Assembly (NCBI RefSeq): GCF_016808095.1
Contig: NC_068970.1
Span: 51,619,630 to 51,683,629 of the forward strand
Direction: 5' to 3'
Origin: Vigna angularis
Taxonomy: Eukaryota > Streptophyta > Magnoliopsida > Fabales > Fabaceae
Length of the DNA stretch: 64,000 nt
Below are positions 21,434 through 33,400 of the stretch, piece by piece. The notes below the pieces were generated by a model. It worked only from the letters and a program-made list of their open reading frames with translations. It made no database searches and was not told where the DNA came from. Both the position numbers and the translations under genes were made by a program. Every line of letters starts with the position of its first letter. The first letter of the stretch is position 1.

Positions 21434-24400
21434 ATGGCACTGCATTTCGTGTCCTGCATTTTTGCTTCCAGACCTCCAACTGTTGCAGCAAAGGCTCAAC
21501 ATTCTGAATATTTCAACCCTTCCAAACTTGATGCTCTTCACATTGCCAACAAATGGATCTTTGTTCCAGAGGAAAGGTCTAGCTTAGAAGTATATAAAAC
21601 GGTAGGTCAAAATTTCATGTTTTGCTAACCTTCTTGTTTGGAACCTGAAAATGATAACCAGATCGATCACACACACAAAAAAAAAAAACACAATCATATA
21701 TATTCCATGCATGAAGGGTTGAAGTGATTATGTCGTTTCCATGGCAGGGAGATCTGAGCACGAATCTCTCAGAGAAAGTGGAGGTGGTGAAGAATGAAGT
21801 TTGGAAAACTGTGGATGAACGCTCATTCGAAGGTTTGTACATGATTGATGTAATGCAGCGCTTAAATATTGATTACCACTTCCAAGACGAAATCGAAACA
21901 TTCCTAGAGAAGCAATATGCGAATTACAGTAGTGTTGGGAGTGGTTATGGTAATCATATTCATGAGATTGCACTTCGATTCAGGCTATTCAGACAACATG
22001 GTTACTTTGCGCCGGCAGGTTGGTTCTACCAAAATTTATACTTCCACGTGTCTACATGTTCATCCACTCACTCCTATACTACACTGACACTTATATGCTA
22101 AAACCCACATAAATGTGCGGCAAGAAATTATTATATGTATCGATATTTAATGAAAATTTTATTTTAGTCCAAAAGATTTTGAAAATAGTAACACTCGACT
22201 AATTAATGAGAAATTTTCTAATCCTGCAAAACCAAGGGCACAGTATTTATTTATTTATTTTTTGCTTCTTTCTCTTCCATGCTACTGAAACAAACATGGT
22301 TTCTTTCCCTTTTGGTATTATTTGAAGGCTAAAATGTTTGTTCATTGGAAACATCACAGACGTGTTTGAAAAGTTGACTAACAAAGAGAGAAAAATCAGG
22401 CCAGAACTTAGTGAAAATATAAAGGGAATGGTAGACATATATGAAGCTTCACAGTTAGCCGTAGCAGGGGAAGATATACTTGCTGAAGCAGAAATATTTA
22501 GTGGCAAGGTCCTAAAGGAAAAGGTAGATTGCATCGACAGTCATGGAGATCAGTTTGTAAAGAGAACCTTAGAATACCCTTTTCACAAATGCTTGCCCTT
22601 GTTTACCTCTAGAAAGTTCTTGGGCGATTTTCATGGCAAGAATCTATGGCTAAGTTCCTTTCGAGAGATTGCAAAAATGGATTTCAGTTTGCTACAGTGC
22701 TCATACCATCGAGAGATTGGTCAAATTACGAAGTATGATGGATGTTTAATTCAATTGATGAACTAAGCTATCTTGTTATGATGATCAGTCCTTACAGTTC
22801 AATCATTTTTGCAGATGGTGGACCGAGCTTGGTTTAGCCAACGAGTTAGTGTATGCGAGAAACCAACCCCTTAAATGGTACATTTGGTCGTTGGCATGCT
22901 TCGCAGATCGTAATTTCTCAGAGGAAAGGATTGAGCTCACAAAACCAATATCTTTGATATACATAATAGATGACATTTTCGATGTTTATGGGACTCTGGA
23001 TGAGTTAACTCTGTTCACAGAAGCTGTTTGCAGGTGGGTAAATGAAACCACTTATTCACTATAAAAGGTTTCATAGATCAAATTACAGACAGAGATCATT
23101 AAAAACCAATGCAGATGGGATATTACAGCCGTTGAACAACTTCCAGATTACATGAAGACATGTTTCAGTGTCCTCTATAATCTCACAAATGAAATCAGCT
23201 CCAAGGTCTATCAGAAGCACGGCTGGAACCCCATACACTCACTACAAAATGCGGTAAAAGAATACCCACATATGCATTATTTTTATATTCAACAGTAAAG
23301 ACTTAGTTGAAAAAGATTTATGTGAGCTTTTTTTCCTCGAACTTATAAGCATTTACACAGAAAATAGAAGATGGAGATTTTTGGTCACGCATATGCAAGA
23401 AATTTGGTTTATATCTATATATTGAGAATTTGATGAGAATTGAACCTTTACATGTTGATGATCATATAGAATGTAAAAGAGATGGTGATTTTTGTGCAGT
23501 GGAAGAGTTTGTGCAAAGCCTTCCTAGTTGAAGCAAAATGGTTTGGGTCTGGGAAGTTGGCAAGTGCAAGAGAATACTTAAAGAATGGGACAGTAAGCTC
23601 TGGAGTGCAAATTATGTTGGTTAACACTTTCTTTCTTTTGGGTGAGGGATTAACTGAGGAAAATGTTGAGATCATAGACAGAAACCCTGATATCATTTCC
23701 TCCCCGGGAACAATTCTTCGACTCTGGGATGACTTGGGAAATGCACAGGTAAACAGATTTTATGTGATCATAGAGTTAACATAAAGGTTGTAAATTATTA
23801 TCTGGAAAATGTCTCTTTTTGAAAATAAATTTTACAATTCTTTTATAATATCTTTGTGATAGTTTATTTTAAATAAATAAAATAATAACACCTAATTTAT
23901 TATGAAAAAATTATTAAAAGAAGTTATTACCGATCTTATTATTTTGGTATTGTTATCCGTGTAAATTTGGTTCCTCTATCAAGATCTTTTTGACTCCTCG
24001 CATATGACTTTTACTTTAACTCGTGGGTTAGAGAGTCAAAAACATTTTATAAAAAAAATTCACATGTTAAAATATCATAAAAGTCTTGTAGACCAGAACA
24101 AGCTCATAATTTTTTTTTTAATATTTGTTTAGAATATAAATATTTTATTCAGTTTAACATAAATTTTGTATGATTTTGATAAATTTAGTTATTTGTATAT
24201 ATAAAAAAATTACATAATAATATAAGAAGTTGAAACTTTTAACTGATTAAATATGTTTAAATTTTTTTTATTGATTAAACGTAGTTTTAAAGTATATAAA
24301 ATAGTTATTTAATTTTGTTATGCAATAATTCATTTAGATTTGAATCAAAATTAAGTAAGACATCTAAATTTGAAAGTTTAAAATAATCAAGTTTTGAATA

Positions 24401-25236
24401 ATAAATTTATTAGTTTTTTTATTATATTAATTTTTTTCTTATATGACTGAAATTTATACTTAAATTCTACCAATTATTTATTTTTCTTTAATAATCAATA
24501 TATAATAATTATAAAAATATTTAGTGTGAATTTTATTAAAATTATAATCTAATATTTTCACATTTTTGTTAGACTTTATATTTCTTCTATCATACTTGAG
24601 ACTTTATCACAATATTTATTAAATGTTATAAATTTATTCTCTTAAATATTAATAAAATTAGTAAATAGAGTCAATAACTCTATTAATTTATATGTTATAT
24701 ATTTTATTTAATAACATAATATATATTTTTAAGAATTAATTAAAATATTTTAATAAGATCAAACTCATATTAAATTATTTAAAATGGAGTTTTGGAAACC
24801 GATGCTTTTTTTTACCTCACTTAAAAAGACCTACTAAAAATAGAGTTTTTTCAAAAGATGGATTAGAAGTGAAATGAATTAAGTTGACTCTAGATTACGT
24901 AGGAGTCTAATATTATAAATTAGTGATAGCACTGATATTGTTGTAAAGGATGAGAATCAAAAAGGCAATGATGGATCGTACGTGAACTATCTGATGAATG
25001 AAAACCCAGAATACACGAGAGAAGTAGCAAGAGAAAGAGTGATGAGTAAGATGAGTGATGCATGGAAGAACCTCAACCAAGAGTGCTTGTTTCATAAACA
25101 TTTCCATCCAACATTCACTAAGGCTTCACTCAATCTCGCAAGGATTGTACCATTGATGTATAGTTACGACGACAAACAGTCCCTTCCAGGACTAGAGGAC
25201 CAATTCAGTTCTTTGCTTTATGATACTTTTCTTTAA
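21434..25236 (+). CDS. terpene synthase, TPS-g type, copy 2 (complete)
   Basis: Seven exons: 21434-21601, 21748-22018, 22360-22732, 22815-23033, 23115-23253, 23500-23748, 24949-25236, all GT..AG. They give 1,707 nt and a 568-residue product, normal for the family. The start is the first in-frame ATG (context GGCCATGGCA). There is no RRx8W motif and little N-terminal extension before the first helix, as in TPS-g. DDIFD is at about residues 323-327. RNQ (286-288) replaces RxR, which matches the ARDQPLKWY form I recall for TPS-g linalool/nerolidol synthases. The second metal site is D467-D-L-G-N471-A-Q-D-E475, with Asn where Ser/Thr/Gly is usual. The family makes acyclic mono- or sesquiterpene alcohols from GPP or FPP. 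Location (plastid or cytosol) is not decidable by eye. Intron 6 is enlarged to 1,200 bp. Confidence 0.95.
23795..24910. other. about 1.1-kb AT-rich insertion in intron 6 of TPS copy 2
   Basis: Intron 6 is 96 bp in copy 1 but 1,200 bp here. Both ends of the intron align with copy 1 (GTAAACAGATTTTATGTG at the donor, GATATTGTTGTAAAG-like at the acceptor). The extra DNA is very AT-rich, has no ORF, and shows no clear terminal repeats. Confidence 0.85.
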
Positions 25237-26562
25237 TTTATAGCACTCCCAGTCCATATCTCTGTATAAGTGATTGCTGTGTGGATAATGTTTTTAACTT
25301 TAATTATATATTGGTCTTTTTTACATGTTATAATTAATTAAACTAATGCTATTTAAATTTTTATAAATGCATGTAATACTTGTATAAACAAAAACGAAGT
25401 TGCATTTTTTCATAACCGTAACCAATTCTTCAACAGCTTAGTGCAATGACAAAATCTTTCGAGAAAACCAATAGAATTAGATATACTACGATTCAAATAG
25501 AATTTTTTTTACACTACTTACACCAATTGAAAGATATTTTGGTCATTAAAAAAAATAATCTTTGTATTTGTATAAGAAGAAAAAAATTAAAAGCTAAAAT
25601 AATAAATGTAAAATGCATTTAAGTTTCTTGGTTGTCAAAATAATGTAGTACCCATTTAATAACATATTCCTAAATCTGAGTACCTGTATTAGAAGTGTTG
25701 ATGATATATAATAATATAACATTGAACTAATTATGTTCCACTATAATATTTTTCTACACGTGTTTATGTGATTATACATTTATATTTGTTAATCACAGAA
25801 CAACACTTTTGTAAGTAATTCATTCAATAATAAAATACTAGAACATCTAGTTTATAACATTATAATAAAATAATTCATAAGTAAAATAATTAACTGATTT
25901 TGTATTTATAAAATCAATCATTAATGATAATTGTATTAATCATTCTAATCAATCGATTCAAAGATTCCATGTGCATATTAATATACCAATAATATTGGTA
26001 TTATTTTGCACAATGACTATTTGTCTGATATATGGACATAATTTGTATGAATTACTAATAACACTTACCTAGCTAAAAAGGAAAACAATATTCCTCATTA
26101 TTTTCCTTTTATATTAAGTCCAATGTGCCGAAGCTAAATCAATAAAGTTGTTTAGCAGGATTAAAAAATTATATCTTCATAATTATAACAAAAATCATGA
26201 AAAGATTGACTTGTAAAGAATGGAATAATCTTGTGTATTTGTAATAGCCAAGAATGACTTGTATAATCAGATTGTAACTAACTTTTTAATAATTGTTTGA
26301 AGAATAAAATGATGTATAATGAGAGTTAAGGGTGAATTATAAACTCTCTGTCATTCTTGGGCATTAGATGGTCTCTATTATGTCATTCTTGCTCTTTAGA
26401 GGACTTCTATTAGATCATTATGTGCTTTAGTAAAAATGTTTCGTACTTTACTCAATATCTCTTTTTATAGCGTACCTATACTTCATGATATGTCTCTTAA
26501 AGTCATAGTTAATAATAATATTTCTTTTTTTATATGTCAATGTTTTGTATGTTTTCACCCAA
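25237..26562. other. AT-rich intergenic DNA downstream of TPS copy 2
   Basis: No gene, tRNA or clear transposon seen. Poly(A) signals for the TPS transcript are presumably in the first few hundred bases, but AATAAA-like words are too frequent here to choose one. Confidence 0.5.
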
Positions 26563-26807
26563 TACAAGAAGAAAAAGTTTATCGATGAATAAAATTCGTC
26601 GATAAACATAAGAATTTGTTAGTAAATCAAAATTATTGACAACTTACCAATAACAAAAAAATTGTTAGAAAGATGCTAGTCGATAAATTTTATTAACGGA
26701 TTTTTCAATCCATTAGTTATTATCATCGTGATTCTCGATAATTATTGACAATCAAAATTCATTAGTATATACCACGATATGGTCTTCTTTCTCCTATTCT
26801 TTTTCTA
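26563..26807. mobile_element. probable decayed CACTA end
   Basis: AATACAAGAAGAAAAAG is followed by inverted words TTTATCGATGAATAAAATTC and TCGTCGATAAAC and by repeated TCGATAA motifs. This resembles a CACTACAAGAAAA terminus with subterminal repeats. No partner end or target duplication was found. Confidence 0.4.
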
Positions 26808-26914
26808 CACTACTACATGAAAATCATTTTACACCAATTAAAAAAGACTTATATGTTTATTCCAGCACAAAAAGACCATATTTTATGTCTGTTTTAGACC
26901 CACTATAGAAAGTC

Positions 26915-27334
26915 TGTAACGCCCCGGCAACTCACAGGGACCATCGACTGCCCCCACAGACCACCACCAGGCTTTCCAATGTGCTTTGTCCTCACTCACA
27001 CACTTTCTGGGAAAACTTCCCAGAAGGTCACCCATCCCAGAATTACTCCAAGCTAAGCACGCTTAACTATGGAGTTCTTATGAGTCAGGCTACCGAAAAG
27101 CAAATGCATTTTGGTGATATGAGTAGTCAAATCAATTCCTTTAAGCTATCCTTCAACTGTATAGTCCCATACCTACACAGTCTCCAGATCCCTCTCATTC
27201 TGGTGTATGTTCGATTCGTCCATGTACCCCTTCCACCCGAAGCTGCCAGGAGCCGCTCCTTGTCTGTGCCCCCTGCACCATGCCTCTTGCACCGGCGTCA
27301 CTCCCCGCCCTCGTCTCCGTGCCCGGGTGTCACA
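26915..27334 (+). mobile_element. Cassandra-like solo LTR carrying a 5S rRNA-like segment
   Basis: Runs from TGTAACGCCCCGGC to CCCGGGTGTCACA and is flanked by a perfect 5-bp duplication AAGTC (26910-26914 and 27335-27339). The segment at about 27000-27095 is a diverged reverse complement of plant 5S rRNA; it has AAGGTCACCCATCC and AAGCTAAGCACGCTTAAC, matching the 5S words GGATGGGTGACC and GTTAAGCGTGCTT. A 5S-bearing LTR is the hallmark of Cassandra TRIM retrotransposons. No second LTR or internal domain remains. It may sit inside an older small element (about 26808-27388) with weakly inverted ends. Confidence 0.9.
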
Positions 27335-27339
27335 AAGTC

Positions 27340-28135
27340 TACTTGAAAAGAAAAATTATGTAACAAAAGTGATTTTTTTATACTAGTTGTGGCCTTAACC
27401 AGTACAAAAAGTGATGTTTTTATTAGAAATTCGTTTATGCTCCCTACCGTATTAAATCCCTGAATATAATGACCCAAAATAGCCAACCAATACAAATTTC
27501 CATTCAAAGTACTAATAATATAATACAATCTTAACCTAATGGCTATACATATAATATTTACATGTAAACTCATAAAATACTTAAACATCATTTTCTATAA
27601 ACATTCACAAGAAATGAAGCGTAGTGCTAACAAATTTCGTATAAGACTCCTTGCTCCATTGGAGACACGTCATAAAAAATTTACATAATTTATAGTTTGA
27701 GTTAACAATCTTTTAGTAAATAATACTTAAGATGTGAGTTATAAATTCTACATACTACTAGATCCCATGAGCCAATAATGTTTGCGGATATGATTCTATC
27801 CATGTGTCTCATCAGTCAATATCCACACTTATAACTCCCTATTTAACGTGAAAACTACGTGATAAATTCATAGAACATCATATATTTGATAATTTTATTT
27901 TAATATTCTCCCAACTAATTACTTAAAATTGGTCTATTGTATTGCAACTTTTTTTCAAAACCAATTTAATGACCCATAACCTTAAATGAGACTCAATCGC
28001 TCTGTAAAAGAATGTATATTGAAATTGTATTAAGTATGAAACTTATTAAAAATAAATTAAATAACACAAAAAACAAATGAATAATTATTAGCAACTAATG
28101 TACTTAGTAAAGTGTTTGGTTTTTTTATATTGAAC
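27340..28135. other. AT-rich intergenic DNA
   Basis: No gene or recognisable element beyond the possible host element of the Cassandra LTR at its left end. Confidence 0.5.
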
Positions 28136-29240
28136 CACTACAAAAAATATTAATATTACCGACGGACGTTTACCGACGGATAAATATTCGTCGATATATT
28201 TTAATTTCCGACGGAATTACCGACAGCGTTTTTAATCTTTTTTACCGACGGTCAAAAGTCTTCGGTAAGGCCGTCGGTAAGTGACATGCACATTACCGAC
28301 GGATTTACCGAAGGCTTTTGGCCGTCGGTAAGTGACATGCACATTACCGACGGATTTACCAAAGGCTTTCGACCGTCGATAAGTGACACGCACATTACCA
28401 ACGGATTTACCGAAAGCTTTTGGCCGTCGGTAAAAAGAGCAGGAATTTTCCCACCCATTATTTCGCTTGACGACATTACCGACAGATTTACCGAAAGCTT
28501 GTGACCGTCGGTAAAAGAACGAAAATTTTTCGGCGCTAGCTTCGCATCTAGTGCCAATATATGTGGCAAACACTCATTTCTCCTCTCATTTCTCTCCATC
28601 TCAGTGTAATACTTCTTCCTATCGCTGCTCTCCACCGCCACTGCTCTCCACCACCGCTGCTCTCTACCACCGCTGCTCTCCATCGCCGCTCTCCACCACC
28701 GTCGCTCTCCACCGCCGCTCTCCACCGCCGCTGCCCTCCACCACTGCTGCCCTCCACCACAGCTGCTCTCCACCATCGCTTCTCTCCATCACATTTTTGC
28801 GATTAGGAACATTTCTCTTACAAATCTGAGAATTGCAGAGAAACTCTCCATGATTCCCTATGAATTTAACTATTGAAAATAAATTGGTTGTTTGATTCTT
28901 TGAAAATTAGTTTGTTACTGGCGTGATGCTTTTTTGGTGGCAGAGTTCATGAAAACGAAAAAAAAAATGACACAGAGGGAGGAAGGAAGAAGAAGATGAT
29001 GAACCAGTTTGCGATAATTACCGACATATTTACTGAAGGCCATAAGCCTTCGGTAATTACCGATGACTTTACCGAAGGACAAAAGCCTTCGGTACTTACC
29101 GACGGCTGAAATATCCGTCGGTAAAGGTTACCGGCGGTATTTTGATCGTCGGTAAGCCGTCGGTAAACGACAATTACCGATGAATTTGATACATTACCGA
29201 TGAACTACGATCGTCGGTAATATCAATTATTCTTGTAGTG
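28136..29240. mobile_element. non-autonomous CACTA element, 1105 bp
   Basis: Ends are CACTACAAAAAATATT... and ...ATTCTTGTAGTG, flanked by AAC on both sides (28133-28135 and 29241-29243). Subterminal TTACCGACGG / CCGTCGGTAA motifs are dense. On the left they form a tandem array of about 55-bp units (28260-28520), whose translation gives the repeated GKSVGNVHVTYRRPKAF ORFs. The interior (28620-28790) is a CTGCTCTCCACCACCG-type minisatellite. No transposase is encoded. Termini match those of the 13.9-kb element at 46705. Confidence 0.93.
28620..28795. repeat. minisatellite, CTCTCCACCGCCGCTG-type units
   Basis: About ten imperfect 12-16-bp units inside the CACTA element. They open several overlapping frames on both strands, none credible as a gene. 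Confidence 0.85.
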
Positions 29241-30329
29241 AACATAAGAGAACCGTAAGAGACTTTTGAGGAATAATTATTAGCATCTTCTACTGATCCT
29301 TGTTGATTCAAATGATATTAGATAAATTAAGTTTTACATATATATGCTTTAATTTATAAAATGCATACTTAATGATGCAAGTAAACTGCTTAAGACATTT
29401 CTTTGTGTCCCTTTTAAAATGTCTTTAATAAATATGTATGCATTTCACCTCCTCTTTGAGTGGTAACAAGATCAATAAATCCTTGTATATGAACACTAGT
29501 GCATGCATGATGAAAATACCTTAAATATTGAGAATAAATAATGTTAGAATAATGTGTTGAATATATTAAAAAAATAATTAAAATTCACTTATATAAACTA
29601 AATTTATATTATTCATATGCATAACATACAGAAAACTTTAAAAACATTCATTTGACATATAAAAAAAGGGATGTTTGTGACTTCGGGAGGCATTTATAGC
29701 ACTATAGGTTGCACTGTGATAGTCACTATCATTTCACCAAGTCATTCTAGAATTATTGATTCTGAGGATGATTCATTCACATATTATTTTCTTGTAGTCC
29801 AACCTACTATACAAATTTAAAGAATTAAATAACATTAGTATACACCAATATAAAAAGGAAAATGCATAATTGAAACAAATAAGGACAATTACCTCGTTTA
29901 CTATTGTTTTTTGCTAATCTAATTGGCCTAAAGATAAAATGTCCAAGGGTCTGCTCTATAGGGACTTGAGTAGTAGCATGTCAAATGTCTACATATTATT
30001 TGTAATGGTTTCATGGTATATGGGTTCCCTCAATGTATACATTTTACCTAAAGTAACCAAATAATATTTTTAAAATAAATCAAACAATATAATTAAGTTA
30101 AAACAAGTACATGCAAAACAATATAATTGGACATATTACCTAACGTCACCAAGCACTCGAAGAGATCATCAATGAATAGTTCTTAGTCTACATCAACAGT
30201 TGAAGAAGCCTCTTAAAGGGGAACATCACAATTCCTTTTTGTGCTTATACAAATAGGAGAAGCCTCTTGAGGGGGATTACAAGTCTAAGATGAGAGAGAA
30301 TCTACATATTATATGAATTTACCTATAAA
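29241..30329. other. AT-rich DNA beside a decayed CACTA
   Basis: No recognised coding region. It may hold the 3' end of the relic CACTA to the right, but its terminus was not found. Confidence 0.45.
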
Positions 30330-30790
30330 GTTCTAACCCCGTCTCTTTGAAAGTTTGCCATGTGTGTTCATCAAGGAATTGATACTTCTCACAGGGATTT
30401 TTATTACTTAATGAACCATAAATATAATGACTTGTATGGTTCGTCTTTAAACCCTTCCATCGTTCTCCAACATATGAAATTCATTTTGTCCTCAACAAAT
30501 TACTATTTGGGACGACATATGTAACTTGTACAAGAATTAATTATATATATTAAATATCAAATGTATAAGAATGGATGACTTTATCTCCCAAAGTTGTATT
30601 AGCAAAGCCACATAATTAGGAAATTTGATGAAGTTATCTCCCAAAGCTTTATTAGTATGCATATGAAACTGGATGAGAAATCTCTTACTAGCATTGTAGT
30701 TGACTATCAACTTTCTCAACCTAGTCCCACAAATTTTTTTTAGGTAGACTTCTAAATCTCATCCCCACCTTGTAAGGTGGGAAGTCACCA
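30330..30790 (-). pseudogene. CACTA second-gene (transposase-24 like) remnant
   Basis: On the minus strand one frame reads RWKGLKTNHTSHYIYG followed by NPCEKYQFLDEHTWQTFKETG, the pattern of the plant Ptta/En/Spm transposase family (W..FK..L...YI....P...Y.F.DE..W..F). A more upstream piece (30537-30719) reads RKLIVNYNASKRFLIQFHMHTNKALGDN in the same orientation. Frameshifts and stops separate the pieces. The order relative to the TNP2 remnant is the same as in the intact element at 46705-60637. Confidence 0.7.
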
Positions 30791-30902
30791 AATGGTGTGT
30801 CACCAAACATATCCATGTTCAAATAATTAATTGTTAGTAAAAATTAATAGATAATATAAACATAAGATTTGAATTTATACATTATCAAGTTGGAGCGGTC
30901 TC

Positions 30903-33400
30903 TCACAATCCTTCGTGGTGGTCATCATGTATGACATGAATGTCATTTACTTCCTTAATTCCATTTAAGATTGGCATATTTAATGAGAAAGATGGAGTTT
31001 TACTAATATAAAGTATCAATTCATCATTCCCATCAGTACCATGCATGGTTTTGTGCTGGAGAACCATTGACCATCTCTTGTTAACGAGATCATTGACATA
31101 AAACACATGATTTGCCTGAGATGTCGTGATGAATGGCTCTTCAGTATAACCTATTTTTTCTAGGTAAAAACCTAGATCATCAGTCTTGACGCTAGTATTA
31201 CCAATATTATTGTCAACCCATTTACATATAAAAATAGATACTTTGAAACTTATGTAATCTATCACCCAAATATCTTCAATCACACCAAAGTAGCACAATG
31301 AGTCCATAATCAGATATTTATCCTTTGAACTCGAGAAATGAATTGATTCGGTCATCATTATTACTCCATTATTTTGCATGGTTCTTTTTAAATTTGACTT
31401 TTGTATGAAATATATAATTGTTTATATTATACTCATTCCAACATATGACATTAAAGTTTAGCTCACTTGGTAGCTAGTTTAATGTATCAGAGTTGTATTG
31501 TCATTTTGAACTTGTTGTTTGAACCACTTCAAGAAGTTATGTTGTGCTCATCAATGACCCATTCTTGAGACCTTTTATGGATTATTTTATTTCTCTTTAT
31601 AATATATTTACAAGCACTCAAGAGAGGATGACTTCTTCAGTGTCATTCAATATATAAATGTGCTTGGAGAATTTCATCTCTATGTAAAATCATAACTTTT
31701 GCACTTCGAATATCGTTACCAACACCTTTTCCATGGTAACAAGACTTAAGTTCCCCTATAGCTTCAACTTATGATAAGTAGTTTGTACATAACTCAATAC
31801 CTCCCTCTGTAATATATCTTTCAACAATTGATGTTTCAAGACGATATTGGTTCACATACCTTTTTAATATCTTCATTTATCGTTCAATAGGGTAGTTCAT
31901 CTTAAAAATACTAGACCACAAATTTTAACTTCTTCAACTAAATGAATAACCAAGTAGACCATAATATCAAAGAATGATGGAGGAAAGTACACTTTAACTG
32001 ACACAATATAACCACAACCTCATTTTCTAATTGATCTAATTTCTTACTATCAATAACTTTACTATATACTACATTAAAAAAGAAGCACAATCTTGTTAAG
32101 GTATATCTAACATTCTTAGGCAATATGCATTGAATAACCATTATTAGAAGTTTTTGCATAAATACACGATAATCATGAAATTTTAATCCAAGTAATTTTA
32201 GATCTTTCATGGATACAAGACTTTTAAAATTGGAAGAGTAATCCAGTGGAACTTTCACACCTTGTAAAACTCAAACTTATTTTTTTTCTTGTTTAGACAA
32301 TGTGTGACATGTTAAAGGCTAGTATGTTCGCTTATTATGTGATTGTAAAGCTAATTGTTCTCTTATATCCATTTTAACCAGGTCCAAATAAGAGTTGATA
32401 CCATCTTTCGTCTTACCTTGAATATTCATAAGTGTTTCGATAATATTATTACAAGCATTTTTCTCTACATGCATAATATTTATATAATGTCTCACGTTAA
32501 GCACCCTCCAATAACTTGCTTGAACTGCCTTTTTTTCATCTTTCCAAGCACAACCTTAATGTTTTTCACAGACTCCTATACTTTTATAATCACTTAAATC
32601 CATTGAAGCTAATTCATTTTCTTGACACCTATTAAATGTTTTTTTTAATTTATGATATGGATGATTTGTACTAACAAATCTCTTATGTCCAATGTATATT
32701 GTTTTCCTTTCATGTTACAGTTGATGGTGACATGTGCCTTTTTCACATATAGGACATGCTTTGTGACCCTTAATATTGTAGTCACTTAAATTACCATATA
32801 TTGAAAAGATGTTAGTTATACAAAATAACATGATATGCAACTTGAAAGAATCACTAGTGTACCCATAAAATATATCAATATCTTCCTCCTATAACATTTT
32901 TAAATCTTCAATTAATAGGGTTAAATAAACATTAATGTTGTTTCCTAATTATCTTGAACTCGAGATCAACAAGGATAATATGACATATTTGCGTTCATCA
33001 CAACCATAGAGCTAAATTATAAATCACTAACAAAATAGGTTAGGAACAATGCTTACTACTTAAGTTACCATATGAATTCATTCTATCTATAGAAAATACA
33101 AACCTAATGTTGCTTCAATCATTGGACAAATTTGGCAACATGGAATCAATTTTCTTCAATTTCCAATGAATGCCTTAAATGGTCATATTTTGTACGTCCA
33201 TCTGCATGTCATCTCATGAGTTTTGCATCATTCGCATTACTGAATAAACATTTCAATTGTGGAACTACAGGAAGATACCACAAGACTTTCACAAGAGGAC
33301 CTTTACTATTAGATTCAGACTCATTATCTTTTTTTTTGTATCGTGATACCCCACATTATGAACATTAAAGTAACTTGGCAAACTCCTTCCTGTATAAGAC
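30903..33400 (-). pseudogene. CACTA TNP2 transposase pseudogene
   Basis: Collinear decayed blocks run from right to left on the minus strand. 33080-33270 has PQLKCLFSNANDAKLMR-stop-HADGRTKYDHLRH and then KIDSMLPNLSND-stop-SNIRFVFSIDRMN, matching the PRL.RLF...W....LRHP...WK region. 32319-32504 has VRHYINIMHVEKNACNNIIETLMNIQGKTKDG. 31938-32258 has LKLLGLKFHDYRVFMQKLL...ILPKNVRYTLTRLCFFFN (DUF4218 region). 30903-31379 has GVIEDIWVIDY...ICKWVDN (DUF4216) and the C-terminus. Many stops and frameshifts show it is long dead. It is distinct in sequence from the intact TNP2 at 49.4-53.0 kb. Confidence 0.88.

Noticed and set aside
26981..27346. Genuine 5S rRNA gene or a 121-codon protein gene
   Set aside because: The 5S-like sequence is diverged and lies inside an LTR with a target duplication, and the ORF simply spans that LTR.
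28260..28520. CRISPR-like array
   Set aside because: Regular repeats in a plant CACTA element; the spacers are also repeated and there are no cas genes.
28232..28829. ORFs with repeated VGNVHVTYRRPKAFGKS and Ser/Pro/His-rich frames
   Set aside because: They come from the CACTA subterminal repeats and the internal minisatellite; open on both strands.
33132..33368. 78-codon plus-strand ORF
   Set aside because: Antisense of the decayed TNP2 pseudogene.
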